A stretch of 64,000 nucleotides of DNA from positions 1-64,000 of the forward strand of contig CAJNDS010000582.1 in NCBI GenBank assembly GCA_905221605.1, in the 5' to 3' direction. This document shows positions 54,774-63,854 of this stretch, in pieces; the first letter of the stretch is position 1; the number at the start of each line of letters is the position of its first letter. The notes under the pieces are model-generated. The model searched no databases, was not told the origin of the DNA, and saw nothing but the letters and a program-made list of their open reading frames with translations. A program made the position numbers and the translations under genes. The DNA is from Symbiodinium natans (taxonomy: Eukaryota > Sar > Dinophyceae > Suessiales > Symbiodiniaceae).

Positions 54774-57246
54774 TAACAACACAGCAGAAATCTCCGCCAT
54801 CATGGAGTCAATCCTCTATTTATTACGATCGGCTACTCCTCCCACCAAGGTGACAATCTACTACGACAGCAAATGGGCTGCCCAGATGACTCGAGGATTG
54901 TCCAGACCGAAAAAACACAAACAGTTAATTTTGAATGCCCGCGCCTGTTATGATAAACTAAAGGACATCGCGGAGATAGAATGGGTGTGGATAAAAGGAC
55001 ACACTGGAAATCAGGGAAACGAATTAGCGGATTCCTTAGCGGAACAGGGAAAAATAACTTTGGAGGCTCAAGGTGGGCGATATACACAGGCAGCTCCATT
55101 ACTTCTCTCAAACCTGAACCCCCCCGCTCTACCGATCAGGGGTGAGACAGCAGAAGATAAATACTCCAGATTTCTGTACGCTGCCCAAACAGCCTCCACC
55201 ATGATTTTTCCTCCCACTCAGTATTCCCCACACAAACCTTGGATATCCACGGAAACACTAAGAGAATTACACGTCGCCAAAAATATGAAAGCCACAGAAC
55301 ACCCAGACTACTCCTCCTATTACAGAAGGGTGAAAAATAAGGCCAGAAAAGAAAAAACCCAGTGGATACGCAACCAAATTAACGCGGATTACACACTCAC
55401 CCCAGCAGTTTGGAAACAGGCAAAGAAACTTAAAAAGGGATTTCAGGAAAGAAAATGTAGACTGGTAGTGGATAACAAGCAGATCCCTTGGTCTGAAACA
55501 CACGCGGCATTTGGCAAACACCTCACTAACGTACAATGGGGTCCCTCAAAGGTAACGAACGAAGCTAAACAAAATTTAGCACAGGCTACTCCTCATTTCC
55601 CCACTGACACGACTCCGATCCCCTGGTTTACCCTCCCGGAATTGCAAACCGCCCTCCACAAAATGCAAAAAGGCAGGGCTCCAGGACCTGACAACCTGCG
55701 ACCTGATATACTCAAACTACTGGACCATTTCGGGGAGGTGCAACTTCTCGACCTCATGAACGCTTGTTTGCAGGAGGAAAAAATACCACACGCGTGGAAA
55801 GAGGCTATCGTAGTATCTTTTTACAAGGGTAAAGGTGACGACTCAGACGCCTCAAACTATAGGCCAATCTCGTTGCTCAACACAATGTATAAAATTTACT
55901 CCTCGCTAATACAAGCTCGTTTACAGTTCAGATATGAATCCAGACTGCGCCATACGCAGTTTGGATTCCGACAAGGACGTAGTACCTTACACCCGCTCTT
56001 TATATTGCGTAGACTCCAAGACTACTCCTCCAGAACCGGTACCCCGTTTCACTGTCTGTTCATAGATTGGAAACAGGCGTTTGACAAGCTTGATCACGAT
56101 GCATTACTGATTGCACTTCGCAGAATGGGTATTCATGAACAATACATTACCTTAATCCAGGATATTTACACCGCTCCCATATTCCACACAATCGGTATTA
56201 AAGGTGACAAATTCACGGCTACTCCTCATACTGGGATCAGGCAGGGCTGCCCGCTAAGCCCATACCTTTTCATCTTTGTGCTATCCAGCGTACTGCTGGA
56301 TGTAGATGACAAATTAGTCCGACAGGGGGTCCCTCAAAACACTTGGTCGGTGGGAAAGCCAACTTACGATCTCGAATACGCCGACGACACTCTACTCTTT
56401 GGGATATCAGTACAAGCCCTGGAATCCTATCTACATGCGCTCCAACAGGAAGCCCAGCCCTATGGTTTAGAACTCAACCTAACTAAGACTGAACTCCTAT
56501 GTCACCCTTCGTTTACTCCTCCACCCCCCAATTTCATAAATGGGGACCCAGTACCCCAGGCAACGTCAGTGAAGTATCTAGGTTCCCAAATCTCTTGGAT
56601 CCAGCCCACAATTCACGCACTGTTCGCGAGATTTGCACTAGCCCATACCTCCTTCAACAAGCTCCAACATCTTTGGCGGAGTAGACTGCCCAGAAAAGTG
56701 AAGGTACAAATATTCATGGCAAACATAGTATCCTGTCTCGTCTATGGCCTCTGCACCCTCACCATGGAAGACAAACATTTCCGTAAATTAGACTCCTGGT
56801 ATTTTCAACACCTACGAAGAGCCATAGGTATTAAAGCATCCTACTATTCTCATATCACAAACAAATCGGTTTGGGTTCAAGCCAACAGACCACTCCTCCC
56901 ATCCCAGATAGTCCTTTCCCAACAGTTCAAGCTGTTCACTGAATCAGTTAGGGCTCCCGGAGACCAACCCCTACACCATGTAACGCATGGACCCGCTCTC
57001 AAGGACAGAATAGCACAGTACAAAAACTATAAGACGGGCCCCCCTCCGCCCCACTGGCTACTCCTTGTCAGCAACCATGCTATGGAATTCTGCCGATCGG
57101 ATACCCCTAATAACGACCTCCTAACCCTTCAGAAGCGGATAAGAAAAGAGCCGGACTTCCCTGCACGCCTCGTGGCCGCGCCTACGCGCCACCCTTTTAA
57201 GTTCAGCCTGTTCGCTCAGAGTATCGGAAGCGCATGGCAGTCCTAA
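54460..57246 (+). CDS. LINE RNase HI plus reverse transcriptase
   Basis: The frame is annotated from an ATG at 54460, but that ATG overlaps the endonuclease end and is probably not a true start; coding sense begins near 54504. Numbered from 54460, RNase HI has YTDGSG with D55, NTAEI with E110, YYDSKWA with D136, KGHTGNQ with H181 and ELAD with D191: the complete DEDD set plus the histidine. A linker (about 200-390) precedes the RT: GRAPGPDNLRPD, SNYRPISLLN, FGFRQGRS, FIDWKQAF with D536, TGIRQGCPLSPYLF and the active-site YADD (640-643), then KYLG of the thumb. The C-terminal ~200 residues have no zinc knuckle that I can see. It uses LINE RNA as template for target-primed reverse transcription; RNase H would remove the RNA strand. 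Stop TAA at 57244, 2 bp before the 3' repeat. Confidence 0.93.
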   Translation: MRIIIPASQATITSSSTKAQEQFAAAFRTHYVNTASPGSDTKEAPGGPHVRVYTDGSGSKGRASAASPAGWGFVVFDDSARAHKAFGPVLTTDTSPYYLGANVGSNNTAEISAIMESILYLLRSATPPTKVTIYYDSKWAAQMTRGLSRPKKHKQLILNARACYDKLKDIAEIEWVWIKGHTGNQGNELADSLAEQGKITLEAQGGRYTQAAPLLLSNLNPPALPIRGETAEDKYSRFLYAAQTASTMIFPPTQYSPHKPWISTETLRELHVAKNMKATEHPDYSSYYRRVKNKARKEKTQWIRNQINADYTLTPAVWKQAKKLKKGFQERKCRLVVDNKQIPWSETHAAFGKHLTNVQWGPSKVTNEAKQNLAQATPHFPTDTTPIPWFTLPELQTALHKMQKGRAPGPDNLRPDILKLLDHFGEVQLLDLMNACLQEEKIPHAWKEAIVVSFYKGKGDDSDASNYRPISLLNTMYKIYSSLIQARLQFRYESRLRHTQFGFRQGRSTLHPLFILRRLQDYSSRTGTPFHCLFIDWKQAFDKLDHDALLIALRRMGIHEQYITLIQDIYTAPIFHTIGIKGDKFTATPHTGIRQGCPLSPYLFIFVLSSVLLDVDDKLVRQGVPQNTWSVGKPTYDLEYADDTLLFGISVQALESYLHALQQEAQPYGLELNLTKTELLCHPSFTPPPPNFINGDPVPQATSVKYLGSQISWIQPTIHALFARFALAHTSFNKLQHLWRSRLPRKVKVQIFMANIVSCLVYGLCTLTMEDKHFRKLDSWYFQHLRRAIGIKASYYSHITNKSVWVQANRPLLPSQIVLSQQFKLFTESVRAPGDQPLHHVTHGPALKDRIAQYKNYKTGPPPPHWLLLVSNHAMEFCRSDTPNNDLLTLQKRIRKEPDFPARLVAAPTRHPFKFSLFAQSIGSAWQS

Positions 57247-57248
57247 AA

Positions 57249-57261
57249 AATCCCCTGACAC
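57249..57261 (+). repeat. 3' target-site duplication of the LINE
   Basis: AATCCCCTGACAC, identical to 50388-50400; its AA merges with the element's A-run. The bases beyond (CCCAGACCCCTAAACCCC) continue the telomere-like target. Confidence 0.85.
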
Positions 57262-57389
57262 CCCAGACCCCTAAACCCCAAAACGAAACCCAACAAGACG
57301 GCCGAGGCGAGATGTCGCAGCAGCGTATGCAGACGCTGCAGTTGCCCGTTGCAGAGAAGCACAAGGCACGGGAGTTGCAAAGGGTTTTT

Positions 57390-58480
57390 TTGCAGGGTTT
57401 AGGGTTTAGGGTTTAGGGTTTAGGGCCTAGGGCTTAGGGTTTAGGGTTCAGGGTTTAGGGTTTAGGGTTTAGGATTCAGGGTTTAGGGTTTAGGGTTTAG
57501 GGTTTAGGGTTTATAAGGCTTAGGGGTCTCGGGTTGTCCTGCGCCCTTGAACGAGTTTTCTCTGGGCTCTTTGGTTTGGGGGGGTGCAGGGTCTACGGGG
57601 TTCCCGAGACTTGCGATCCCAGGAAGTTTTTTTTTGTTGCTTTAAGGCTACTATTTGCTGAAGAACCCCAAAAGAAAAAATCATTCCTATATTACCCTTA
57701 GTAAGGAATAATATATATATATATATCTCTCTCTCTCTCTTTTTCTAAAAATATATTTTTGGTTCTTAAGCAATTAGTAGAAGGGTGCCCCCCCCCCCCC
57801 CCCCCCCCTTTGAAAAAGCTCTAACACCTAAACCCCAAGCTAAATTTCTGGCGAATCATGCAGGGTTCTCAGCTGATAGAAACCGACACGGCCAGGAAGA
57901 GTTTGCTTCCTTGGGCTCAGGGTTTAGGGTTTTTAGGGTTTAGGGTTTAGGGTTTAGGGTTTAGGGTTTAGGATTCAGGGTTTAGGGTTTAGGGTCGCAC
58001 GAAAACCCTAAGACCAAAACCCCAAACCGCAAACCCGAAATCCCAGACCACCCGACCCCTATATCCCTATACCCTAAACCCTAAACCCTAAACCCTAAAC
58101 CCTAAACCGAGTTTGGTTCTTTCCCAAGAGGCGCACGCCGCGTGCAGCGACCTCAGCACCACGGCGAGCTCTGGCACACGAGGAGAGATCGGGCAGGTTT
58201 GGGGTTTAGGGTTTAGGGTTTAGGGTTTAGGGTTTAGGGTTTAGGGTTTAGGGTTAGGGGTTTAGGGTTTAGGGTTTAGGGTTTAGGGTTTGGGGTTCAG
58301 GGTTTGGGGTTTCGGGTTTAGGGTTTAGGCTTTAGGTTAGGGTTTAGGGTTTAGGGTTTGGGGTTTAGGGCTTAGGGTTGAGGGTTGAGGGTTTAGGTTA
58401 GGGTTTGGGGTTTAGGGTTTGAGGTTTAGGGTGTAGGGTCCAGGGGTTGGGGTTTAGGGTTCGTTAGGGGTTTTAGGAAG
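57390..58480. repeat. Telomere-like tracts
   Basis: TTTAGGG blocks at 57395-57520, 57918-57995 and a long one at 58198-58480. A short CCCTAAA block lies at 58070-58110. Between them: (TA)n/(TC)n at 57710-57740 and a poly-C run at 57789-57808. Confidence 0.93.
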
Positions 58481-58799
58481 ATGAGGGTTTGCGGGTTTAG
58501 GGGTTAGGGCGGGGGTGTGGCGGCCTGGGGTTTCAGCGCTTTCGGGTGCCACAAGTTCCGACACGACGCCCAATCTCGCATATCGCCAGGAGTACGGCCC
58601 TGCCATGTTTGTATATACTTCATTCAATTCTAAAAACGTGGTGCGGTCCCTTCCGGGCAGGGTTTCGGGACCTGGGGGTTCAGGGCTTCTAGGGTTTGGG
58701 GCATAGGGTTTGGGTTTTACCTCATACGATTGTTTGCTTAGTAGGGCCCTGAACCCTGCGCCCCACACCCTAGACCTTCGGCCCTAAGCTTATTTAAGC

Positions 58800-58925
58800 C
58801 CTATGATCCGAACCCCAGGGCCCCAAACCCCATAGCCCAAACCCTAGAAGCCCTAAACCCTGTGCCCCGAAACCCCGAAACGGGCCCTAAACCCTATGCC
58901 CCAAACCCCTAGGGCCAGAAACCCT
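58800..58925. repeat. Expanded telomere-like unit CCCTATGCCCCAAA, copy 1
   Basis: Units of about 28-30 bp (GGGCCCTAAACCCTATGCCC, CAAACCC) repeated with changes; the same unit forms 59615-59755. It looks like a compound unit built from two heptamer variants. Confidence 0.65.
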
Positions 58926-58929
58926 GCCC

Positions 58930-59090
58930 CATATGACACTTGCCACGAACTTTGGACACTTGCCCACGAACTTTTGACACTTACCCACGGACTTTTGACA
59001 CCTGCCCACGGACTTGCGACTCTTGCGAAATGACATGTGCCCGCGGACTCCATTAGGGGTTTAAGCATGCATGTGAAAGAGAGGTCGAGG
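58930..59090 (-). repeat. Dispersed repeat D3, inverted copy, with ~21 bp tandem units
   Basis: Six diverged units of TGACACTTGCCCACGAACTT are followed by CATTAGGGGTTTAAGCATGC and GTGAAAGAGAGGT. The last part is the inverse of the opening of 28635-28670, so the copy is in opposite orientation to the one at 28.6 kb. Confidence 0.6.
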
Positions 59091-59099
59091 GTTTGGTAT

Positions 59100-59615
59100 T
59101 TCTTTCAACTAAATCCAGCTTAGGGTTTGAGGTTTCAGTGCTTTCAACCTGCAAAAACTTTAGTTTTGGGATTCACGTTTAAGTTTTCAGAGGGTGGGAG
59201 GAGGTTTTCCGGATTGCATGGTAAGACAAGGAATCGACCACACCGTGTGGGAGAGAAACTCTAAGCCCTACACCCTACACCCTAAACCCTAAGCCCTAAG
59301 GGCAAAGCCCTACACACTAGACCCAGACCCGAAGAACCACACCCTAGACCCGAAATCCCAACCTCTACTCGGGTACCCTCAACATAAGGCTTCGGGGGCT
59401 TTGGGTTTAGGGTCAAAATCACGGGTCCCTCTTGAAAACAGGTATCGGTGACCCCCATAACCTCCAAAATGTTTAACGTTGTTTCTTCAAATTAGGGTCC
59501 CTTTTGGGTGCTCTAAGTAAAACGGGCCGTACTCTAACAGGGGGCCAGAAAACCCCGAACCCTGAGTGGACGCATGTGGACGCACCAATCCGCAAAAAAA
59601 AATCCCAGCAGGGCC
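59100..59615. other. Unique DNA with short tracts, no gene seen
   Basis: Short CCCTACA/CCCTAAA tract at 59262-59300. Otherwise mixed sequence without a recognisable gene. Confidence 0.5.
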
Positions 59616-59755
59616 CCTCTATGCCCCAAACCCTTAGGCCCTAAGCCCTATGCCCCAAACCCTCGGGCCCTAGACCCTATGCCCCAAACTCCCAGGCCTT
59701 AGGGCTCTACACCCTATGCCCCAAACACTAGGGCACTAAACCCTATGCCACGGAT
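59615..59755. repeat. Expanded telomere-like unit CCCTATGCCCCAAA, copy 2
   Basis: Four to five diverged units of about 29 bp combining GGCCCTA(A/G)ACCCTATGCC with CCAAACCCT, as at 58800-58925. Confidence 0.65.
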
Positions 59756-59761
59756 GGACAG

Positions 59762-59905
59762 AGTGAACTTTATGTTTTCTTGATGTTGTGGGGGTCACTG
59801 GGGGGGTGGGTGGGTGGGTGGGTGGGTGGGTGGGTGGGTGGGTATGATTCCACTTCACGGACACACTGCTTGACCAGTGAATGCTTGGACTTGAGATGCT
59901 GAAGC
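59762..59905 (+). repeat. Dispersed repeat D4, copy 2
   Basis: GAGTGAACTTTATGTTTTCT and TGATGTTGTGGG, an expanded (GGGT)n at 59797-59842, then CTTGACCAGTGAATG and AGATGCTGAA, in the same order as 28986-29083. Confidence 0.7.
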
Positions 59906-60039
59906 CTAAGCCCTAGACCGTAAATGGCCGGGGAGGCCTCCTAAACCCTAAACCCAATAACTCAGCCCACACCTGGAGGAGATCTCTCGTCTTCGTTCTC
60001 GTTCGCAGGCATCCCGGAAAGGTTGGCAGTTTAGGGTTT

Positions 60040-61450
60040 CAGGGTTAGACGCTGGACCCTAAACCCTAGACCCTGAACCCCAAAACCCTAAACCCAAACC
60101 CTAAACGTTTGTGGGTTTTTTGGGGTCCTGGTTCCCCCAAAACCAACATTCTGAAGAGCTTGGCGCCCTCCACTGCGAGTTCGGTTTCGGGCTTTGGGGT
60201 TTGGGGTTTGGGGTTTGGGGTTTAGGGACTAGGGTTTTAGTTACTGCGCTTTGTGTTATCCTTTCCTGGTGATAAGGGGAGCGTGCCGAGAAAGATCTTC
60301 GTATGTGTTGTGAGATAGGGCCTTGAGCGGCCGAAGCTCCGAAACCCCCAAAACCCTTTAACGGGTTTAGGGGTTTAGGGGTTTAAGGTTTTGGGTTTAG
60401 GGTTTAGGGGTTTAGGGGTTTAGGGTTCTACACCCCAATCCCCTCCGAGACCTCGCCGCCCTTCCAATGCCTCGATCCTACACGAGTTCCTACCCCCCCC
60501 TCCCCGCCCCAAAGCCGCGAGCCCCAAAAAGCCCAAGTCCCCTTCATCGTCCCTAAGGGTTTAGGGTTCAGGGTTTAAGGTTTAGGGTTTAAGGTTTAGG
60601 GTTTAAGGTTTAAGGTTTAGGGTTTAAGGTTTAGGGTTTAAGGTTTAGGGTTTAAGGTTTAGGGTTTCCTAAAGCGCAAGAAAACCCTAGATGGACCTCA
60701 CAACCCAAATCAACCCTAACCCTAGCTACCCCAAGAAACGCGACAAGCCCTAAAGCTAAGTTTGGAACCATGGGCCCTTAGTATGCTCCCTTGCCCTTGT
60801 TTAAAGGGAAAATAATCAACCCTAAACCCTAAACCCTAAACCCTCAACCCTAAACCCTAACCCTAAACCTTAAACCTTAAACCCTAAACCCTAAACCCTA
60901 AACCATGCTTGGAACCCTAGCTCCATTGACACAGGCTGTAGCAGTGTCCTGGACGAGGATCGAGTCAGGATCCCGGGAGCCCGTTTGGAGACCCCAAACC
61001 CTAAACCCAAACCCCAAACCCCAAACCCTAAACCCTAAACCCTAAACCCTAACCCCTTAAACCCTAAACCCTAAACCCTAAACTCTACCGTGAGCCCTCA
61101 ACCCTGAACCCTGAACCCTAAGCCCTAAACCCTGAACCCCAAACCCCTCAACCCTCGAACCCTGTTTTGCTTAAAAGCCCCAAAGCCATAAAGCCCCCAA
61201 CCCCCAGGGGCCTTAAACTCCCCCCTCATAACCCACTTTGTGGTGCTTTACTGTAACTTTAGATCCTTAGCCTTTTTGCATTTATTGGGTTTCTTAATAC
61301 GGAAGCTAAAAACTTAATATTGCGCTGCCCTTCTGAGTGCAGCCAAGCCCAGAAGCCCGAAGCCCCAAAGCCCCAGAAGCCCCACGCGGCCCTGAAGCCT
61401 AAGCCCAAAACCCTGAAATCCTTCTAGACCCTAGACCCCTAAAGTGCTAA
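60040..61450. repeat. Telomere-like tracts including a 14 bp compound unit
   Basis: Reverse blocks at 60195-60235 and 60365-60425. An alternating GGGTTTAAGGTTTA 14-mer lies at 60560-60665. Forward blocks at 60818-60905 and 60995-61155. Remaining spacers lack recognised genes. Confidence 0.9.
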
Positions 61451-62080
61451 GAGCTCTGGGGTTGAACTTTCAGGGTTTTGGGTAGAGGGTTTTGTTGTAG
61501 GGGTTGTAGGGTTGAGGGTTTCGGGCTTTGGCTCTGAGCGTTCGGAGCTTTGGGGTTAAAGGGTTTTGAGGCTTTAGGCCTTCCCAAATTTAATCCCAAA
61601 ATCTGCCAAGAAAGCTCAGAAATAAGTAGTTGCTGATGTATGGAACTCCCTGAGTATCCGCACCTTCCCTAAACCCTGCACCCTAATTAAGGACTGAGCC
61701 CGTTCTTGCTCCTCTTTCTGTTGTTTGCTGGTTCTGCGCTTTCGTGTCGTTCATGTGGTCCCATCCCCCATCCCCAGGATTTAGGGTGTAGGGTTTAGGG
61801 TTCAAGGTTATTGATGCACGGACCGGCGCAGACCGGTGCAAAGTTGTACCGGCTGTGGCACATCGTGGCCTTTTAGAGCCTCGCGTGTTCCCCTAAACCC
61901 TAAACCCTAAACCGTTCCTTGGGTCGCCAGCTTGATTCACGATGACACAAATAAGCACGGCCCAAGGACTCCGTGCCAATCTCGCCTGTGCGATGATGAC
62001 CTGTGTGCCGAGGGGCCTCAATCTGAAGGTTGGAAGTGGTTGATTCTGGTCTCTTGCCGCTGATGACCGTCTCCTTCGCA
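61451..62080. other. Unique DNA upstream of the candidate UIM gene
   Basis: Short heptamer tracts at 61775-61805 and 61892-61912. The segment just before 62090 (CTCCTTCGCACGCTTGCAG) looks like a splice acceptor. No other gene recognised. Confidence 0.45.
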
Positions 62081-62089
62081 CGCTTGCAG

Positions 62090-62874
62090 CCGAACAGAAA
62101 TATGGCGAGACCGCCGGTGACCAGCTGAGTCTTCAGGACGACCCCAATGCAGCACAGGCCCTCGAAAGTGAGGGCAGGAAAGACGATGCCGGCAACATTG
62201 GTACGGACGCTGGCAACGCGGAGGGCATCATCATGGACAACGACACCGCGGGAGGCAACAGTCGGGACGGTGACGCCAATGTGCAAGATAACCGAAATGA
62301 TAGCAGTAGCGTTCCTTCTCTTTCTCTTCCAGCGTGGCCTCGTCGGGCGAAGAGGATCAGAACTAAAGAACAGAAAAAGGCTGGAGCAGCGAAGGCAAGG
62401 GGAGCTTACGTGCAAGTGGGGCAGAAGTGGATTATAACCGAGTACCGCTGGCCAAGAGTGGAGGATCATGTTTGTTGGGACATCGACCTACCAGCAGCTG
62501 GGTGCAGTGATCTGGCAGATCCGGCGTATGCTGCTTTGGCAGGCAATTTGGAACTCATGCAAACGTTTGGAGCCAAGATCGCCGAGGGCGTTGATGGATA
62601 CCTTGCATCGAGGTGGGTTCATCGGAACCTTGGGTTGGCTCATCACAAATCACCCTGGTTGCGTGGGGAAGAAGCTCGAGCAGCCGCCTGTGAGAAAGCT
62701 TGTGTGTTCCAAAGCTAGCCTCAGTAAGCTGCAGAGTAGGAACCCTTCAAGGAGGAGCGGCAACTCGCAGCAGCCATCGCTGCTTCTCAGACCACTGTCG
62801 ATAGATGCCCGCGCCTCCGCGAAGACCCGGGCGAGCGTGACCCGCCGGAACCTCGGTCCAAGCAGAAGGCGTAA
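62090..62874 (+). CDS. Possible multi-exon gene ending in a UIM-like motif
   Basis: After the acceptor-like CTTGCAG at 62083-62089, a frame is open to TAG 62716. It encodes an acidic/Asn-Gly-rich part (SEGRKDDAGNIGTDAGN), then a basic part (RAKRIRTKEQKKA) after another acceptor-like tract at 62310-62331, then LADPAYAALAGNLELMQTFG. A second stretch, 62740-62874, follows an AG and encodes KEERQLAAAIAAS, matching the ubiquitin-interacting motif core (L-x-x-A-I-x-x-S with preceding acidic residues). Exon joins are not resolved: the donor before 62740 is not obvious and an alternative frame overlaps at 62468-62914. No enzyme domain is recognised. It could be a pseudogene or an unrelated set of open frames. 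Confidence 0.35.
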
Positions 62875-62903
62875 CCTCTCGCAAAACGTCGTCCCCTTGC
62901 CAG

Positions 62904-63005
62904 GACGTCGCTAGCAAGTCGGGACGCGTGCCGCCCTGGTGGCGGCAGCGGCAGTGGCAGCGCACGCCCTGGTGGCGGCAGCGGCAGTGGTAGTGCAGCC
63001 TAAAC
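62904..63005 (+). repeat. 33 bp tandem repeat encoding Gly/Ser, two copies
   Basis: GCCCTGGTGGCGGCAGCGGC with AGTGG is repeated at 62932-62964 and 62968-63000. In one frame it reads RPGGGSGSGSA twice, then AA and a TAA at 63001. A GT..AG pair (62871-62903) would join it in frame to the UIM-like exon, but that intron would be only 33 bp, so the link is doubtful. Confidence 0.5.
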
Positions 63006-63053
63006 TCGTACCTGCCTGCGAGCCACAAAGTGAGTCACTGTGCATGTCTCTGT

Positions 63054-63055
<2 letters not shown>

Positions 63056-63149
<94 letters not shown>

Positions 63150-63355
63150 TGTGTGTGTGTGTGGTGTGTGTGTGTGTGTGTGCTGTGTGTGCTGTGTGTG
63201 CTGTGTGTGCTGTGTGTGCTGTGTGTGCTGTGTGTGGTGTGTGTGGTGTGTGTGGTGTGTGTGGTGTGTGTGGTGTGTGTGGTGTGTGTGGTGTGTGTGG
63301 TGTGTGTGGTGTGTGTGGTGTGTGTGGTGTGTGTGGTGTGTGTGGTGTGCTTGTG
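63056..63355. repeat. TG microsatellite grading to TGTGTGC and TGTGTGG octamers
   Basis: Pure TG run (63056-63142), then CTGTGTG and GGTGTGTG units. All frames open; Cys/Val and His/Thr frames here are not genes. Confidence 0.97.
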
Positions 63356-63375
63356 AATAAGCCAAAGTTGCATGC

Positions 63376-63681
63376 TTGCTGCTTGAACAGGAAGCGGCGA
63401 AGCAGTCTTGGGTCTTCTGGCGCTACTGGAATTTGTCTTTGGTAGACACGCAGTACTACCCTCGGCGTAGTAAAGGGTCACTACGTTCGAATGGTTTGGC
63501 GCGAGTACAAGCTTTGCTGCGAGTACCTCTCGGAAGGAAAGAGGCAAAGGAAAAGGAAAAGGACAATCTTAGGGCGGTTATCGGTTCAGGATACACCCCT
63601 CAAACCATGATCCTTACCGCGCTGCACAGGTGGAGAGAAAACATCGGTTGCAGGAGTTCGTGCGCCTTGGCCGTGTGTTAG
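63376..63681 (+). CDS. Weak open frame, unknown
   Basis: A 101-codon frame starts at TTG, so no true start is visible. The translation looks moderately protein-like (a basic KEAKEKEKD segment, then QTMILTALHRWREN) but no domain is recognised. It could be an exon of a gene interrupted by the TG repeat upstream. Listed for completeness. Confidence 0.15.
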   Translation: MLLEQEAAKQSWVFWRYWNLSLVDTQYYPRRSKGSLRSNGLARVQALLRVPLGRKEAKEKEKDNLRAVIGSGYTPQTMILTALHRWRENIGCRSSCALAVC

Positions 63682-63722
63682 GAACCCGAAGCCCGAAACC
63701 CTAAAGGGCCTCAACCCTAGGC

Positions 63723-63846
63723 TTCAGAGTTTAAGGGGCATTGGGTCAGTGGAGTGAGGGTTTGGGGAAGTGGGTGTTGTGGTTTTCAGAGTTTAAGGGG
63801 CATTGGGTCAGTGGAGTGAGGGTTTGGGGAAGTGGGTGTTGTGGTT
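63723..63846. repeat. 62 bp tandem duplication
   Basis: TTCAGAGTTTAAGGGGCATT through GTGGGTGTTGTGGTT occurs twice with a spacing of 62 bp and no visible difference. Confidence 0.9.
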
Positions 63847-63854
63847 TTTTGGTT

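Larger units (their letters stand above)
50559..56521 (+). repeat. Dispersed 8-mer TACTCCTC, 20 exact copies across the LINE
   Basis: Exact copies start at 50559, 50838, 51077, 51327, 51533, 51711, 51931, 52089, 52272, 52851, 53157, 53549, 54075, 54834, 55309, 55587, 55897, 56023, 56220 and 56514. One-base variants include 50760 and 53823 (TACTCCCC), 52340 and 56891 (CACTCCTC), 52820 (TACTCCTG), 57059 (TACTCCTT) and 54495 (one extra C). The flank is usually GGC or GAC before TACTCCTC. By eye, outside the element I found it only at 453 and, on the minus strand, at 9088. Thirteen copies read x|ACT|CCT (Thr-Pro), five TAC|TCC|TC (Tyr-Ser-Ser) and two TA|CTC|CTC (Leu-Leu). Confidence 0.95.
50401..57248 (+). 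mobile_element. LINE (non-LTR) retrotransposon with internal RNase H
   Basis: About 6.85 kb between two 13 bp direct repeats. Order: short 5' leader, ORF1 (coiled coil plus RRM-like), an open linker in the same frame, APE endonuclease, RNase HI, reverse transcriptase, then a stop codon followed only by a short A-run. There are no long terminal repeats. The perfect duplication, complete length and intact catalytic residues point to a fairly recent insertion. Frame breaks are few: one TGA after ORF1, a shift near 53367-53451 and another near 54497. The 8-mer TACTCCTC is spread along the whole element. No clade assignment is attempted beyond APE-type LINE. Confidence 0.92.

Noticed and set aside
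62939-63547. Cys/Val-rich and His/Thr-rich frames over the TG microsatellite
   Set aside because: Simple-repeat translation in every frame.
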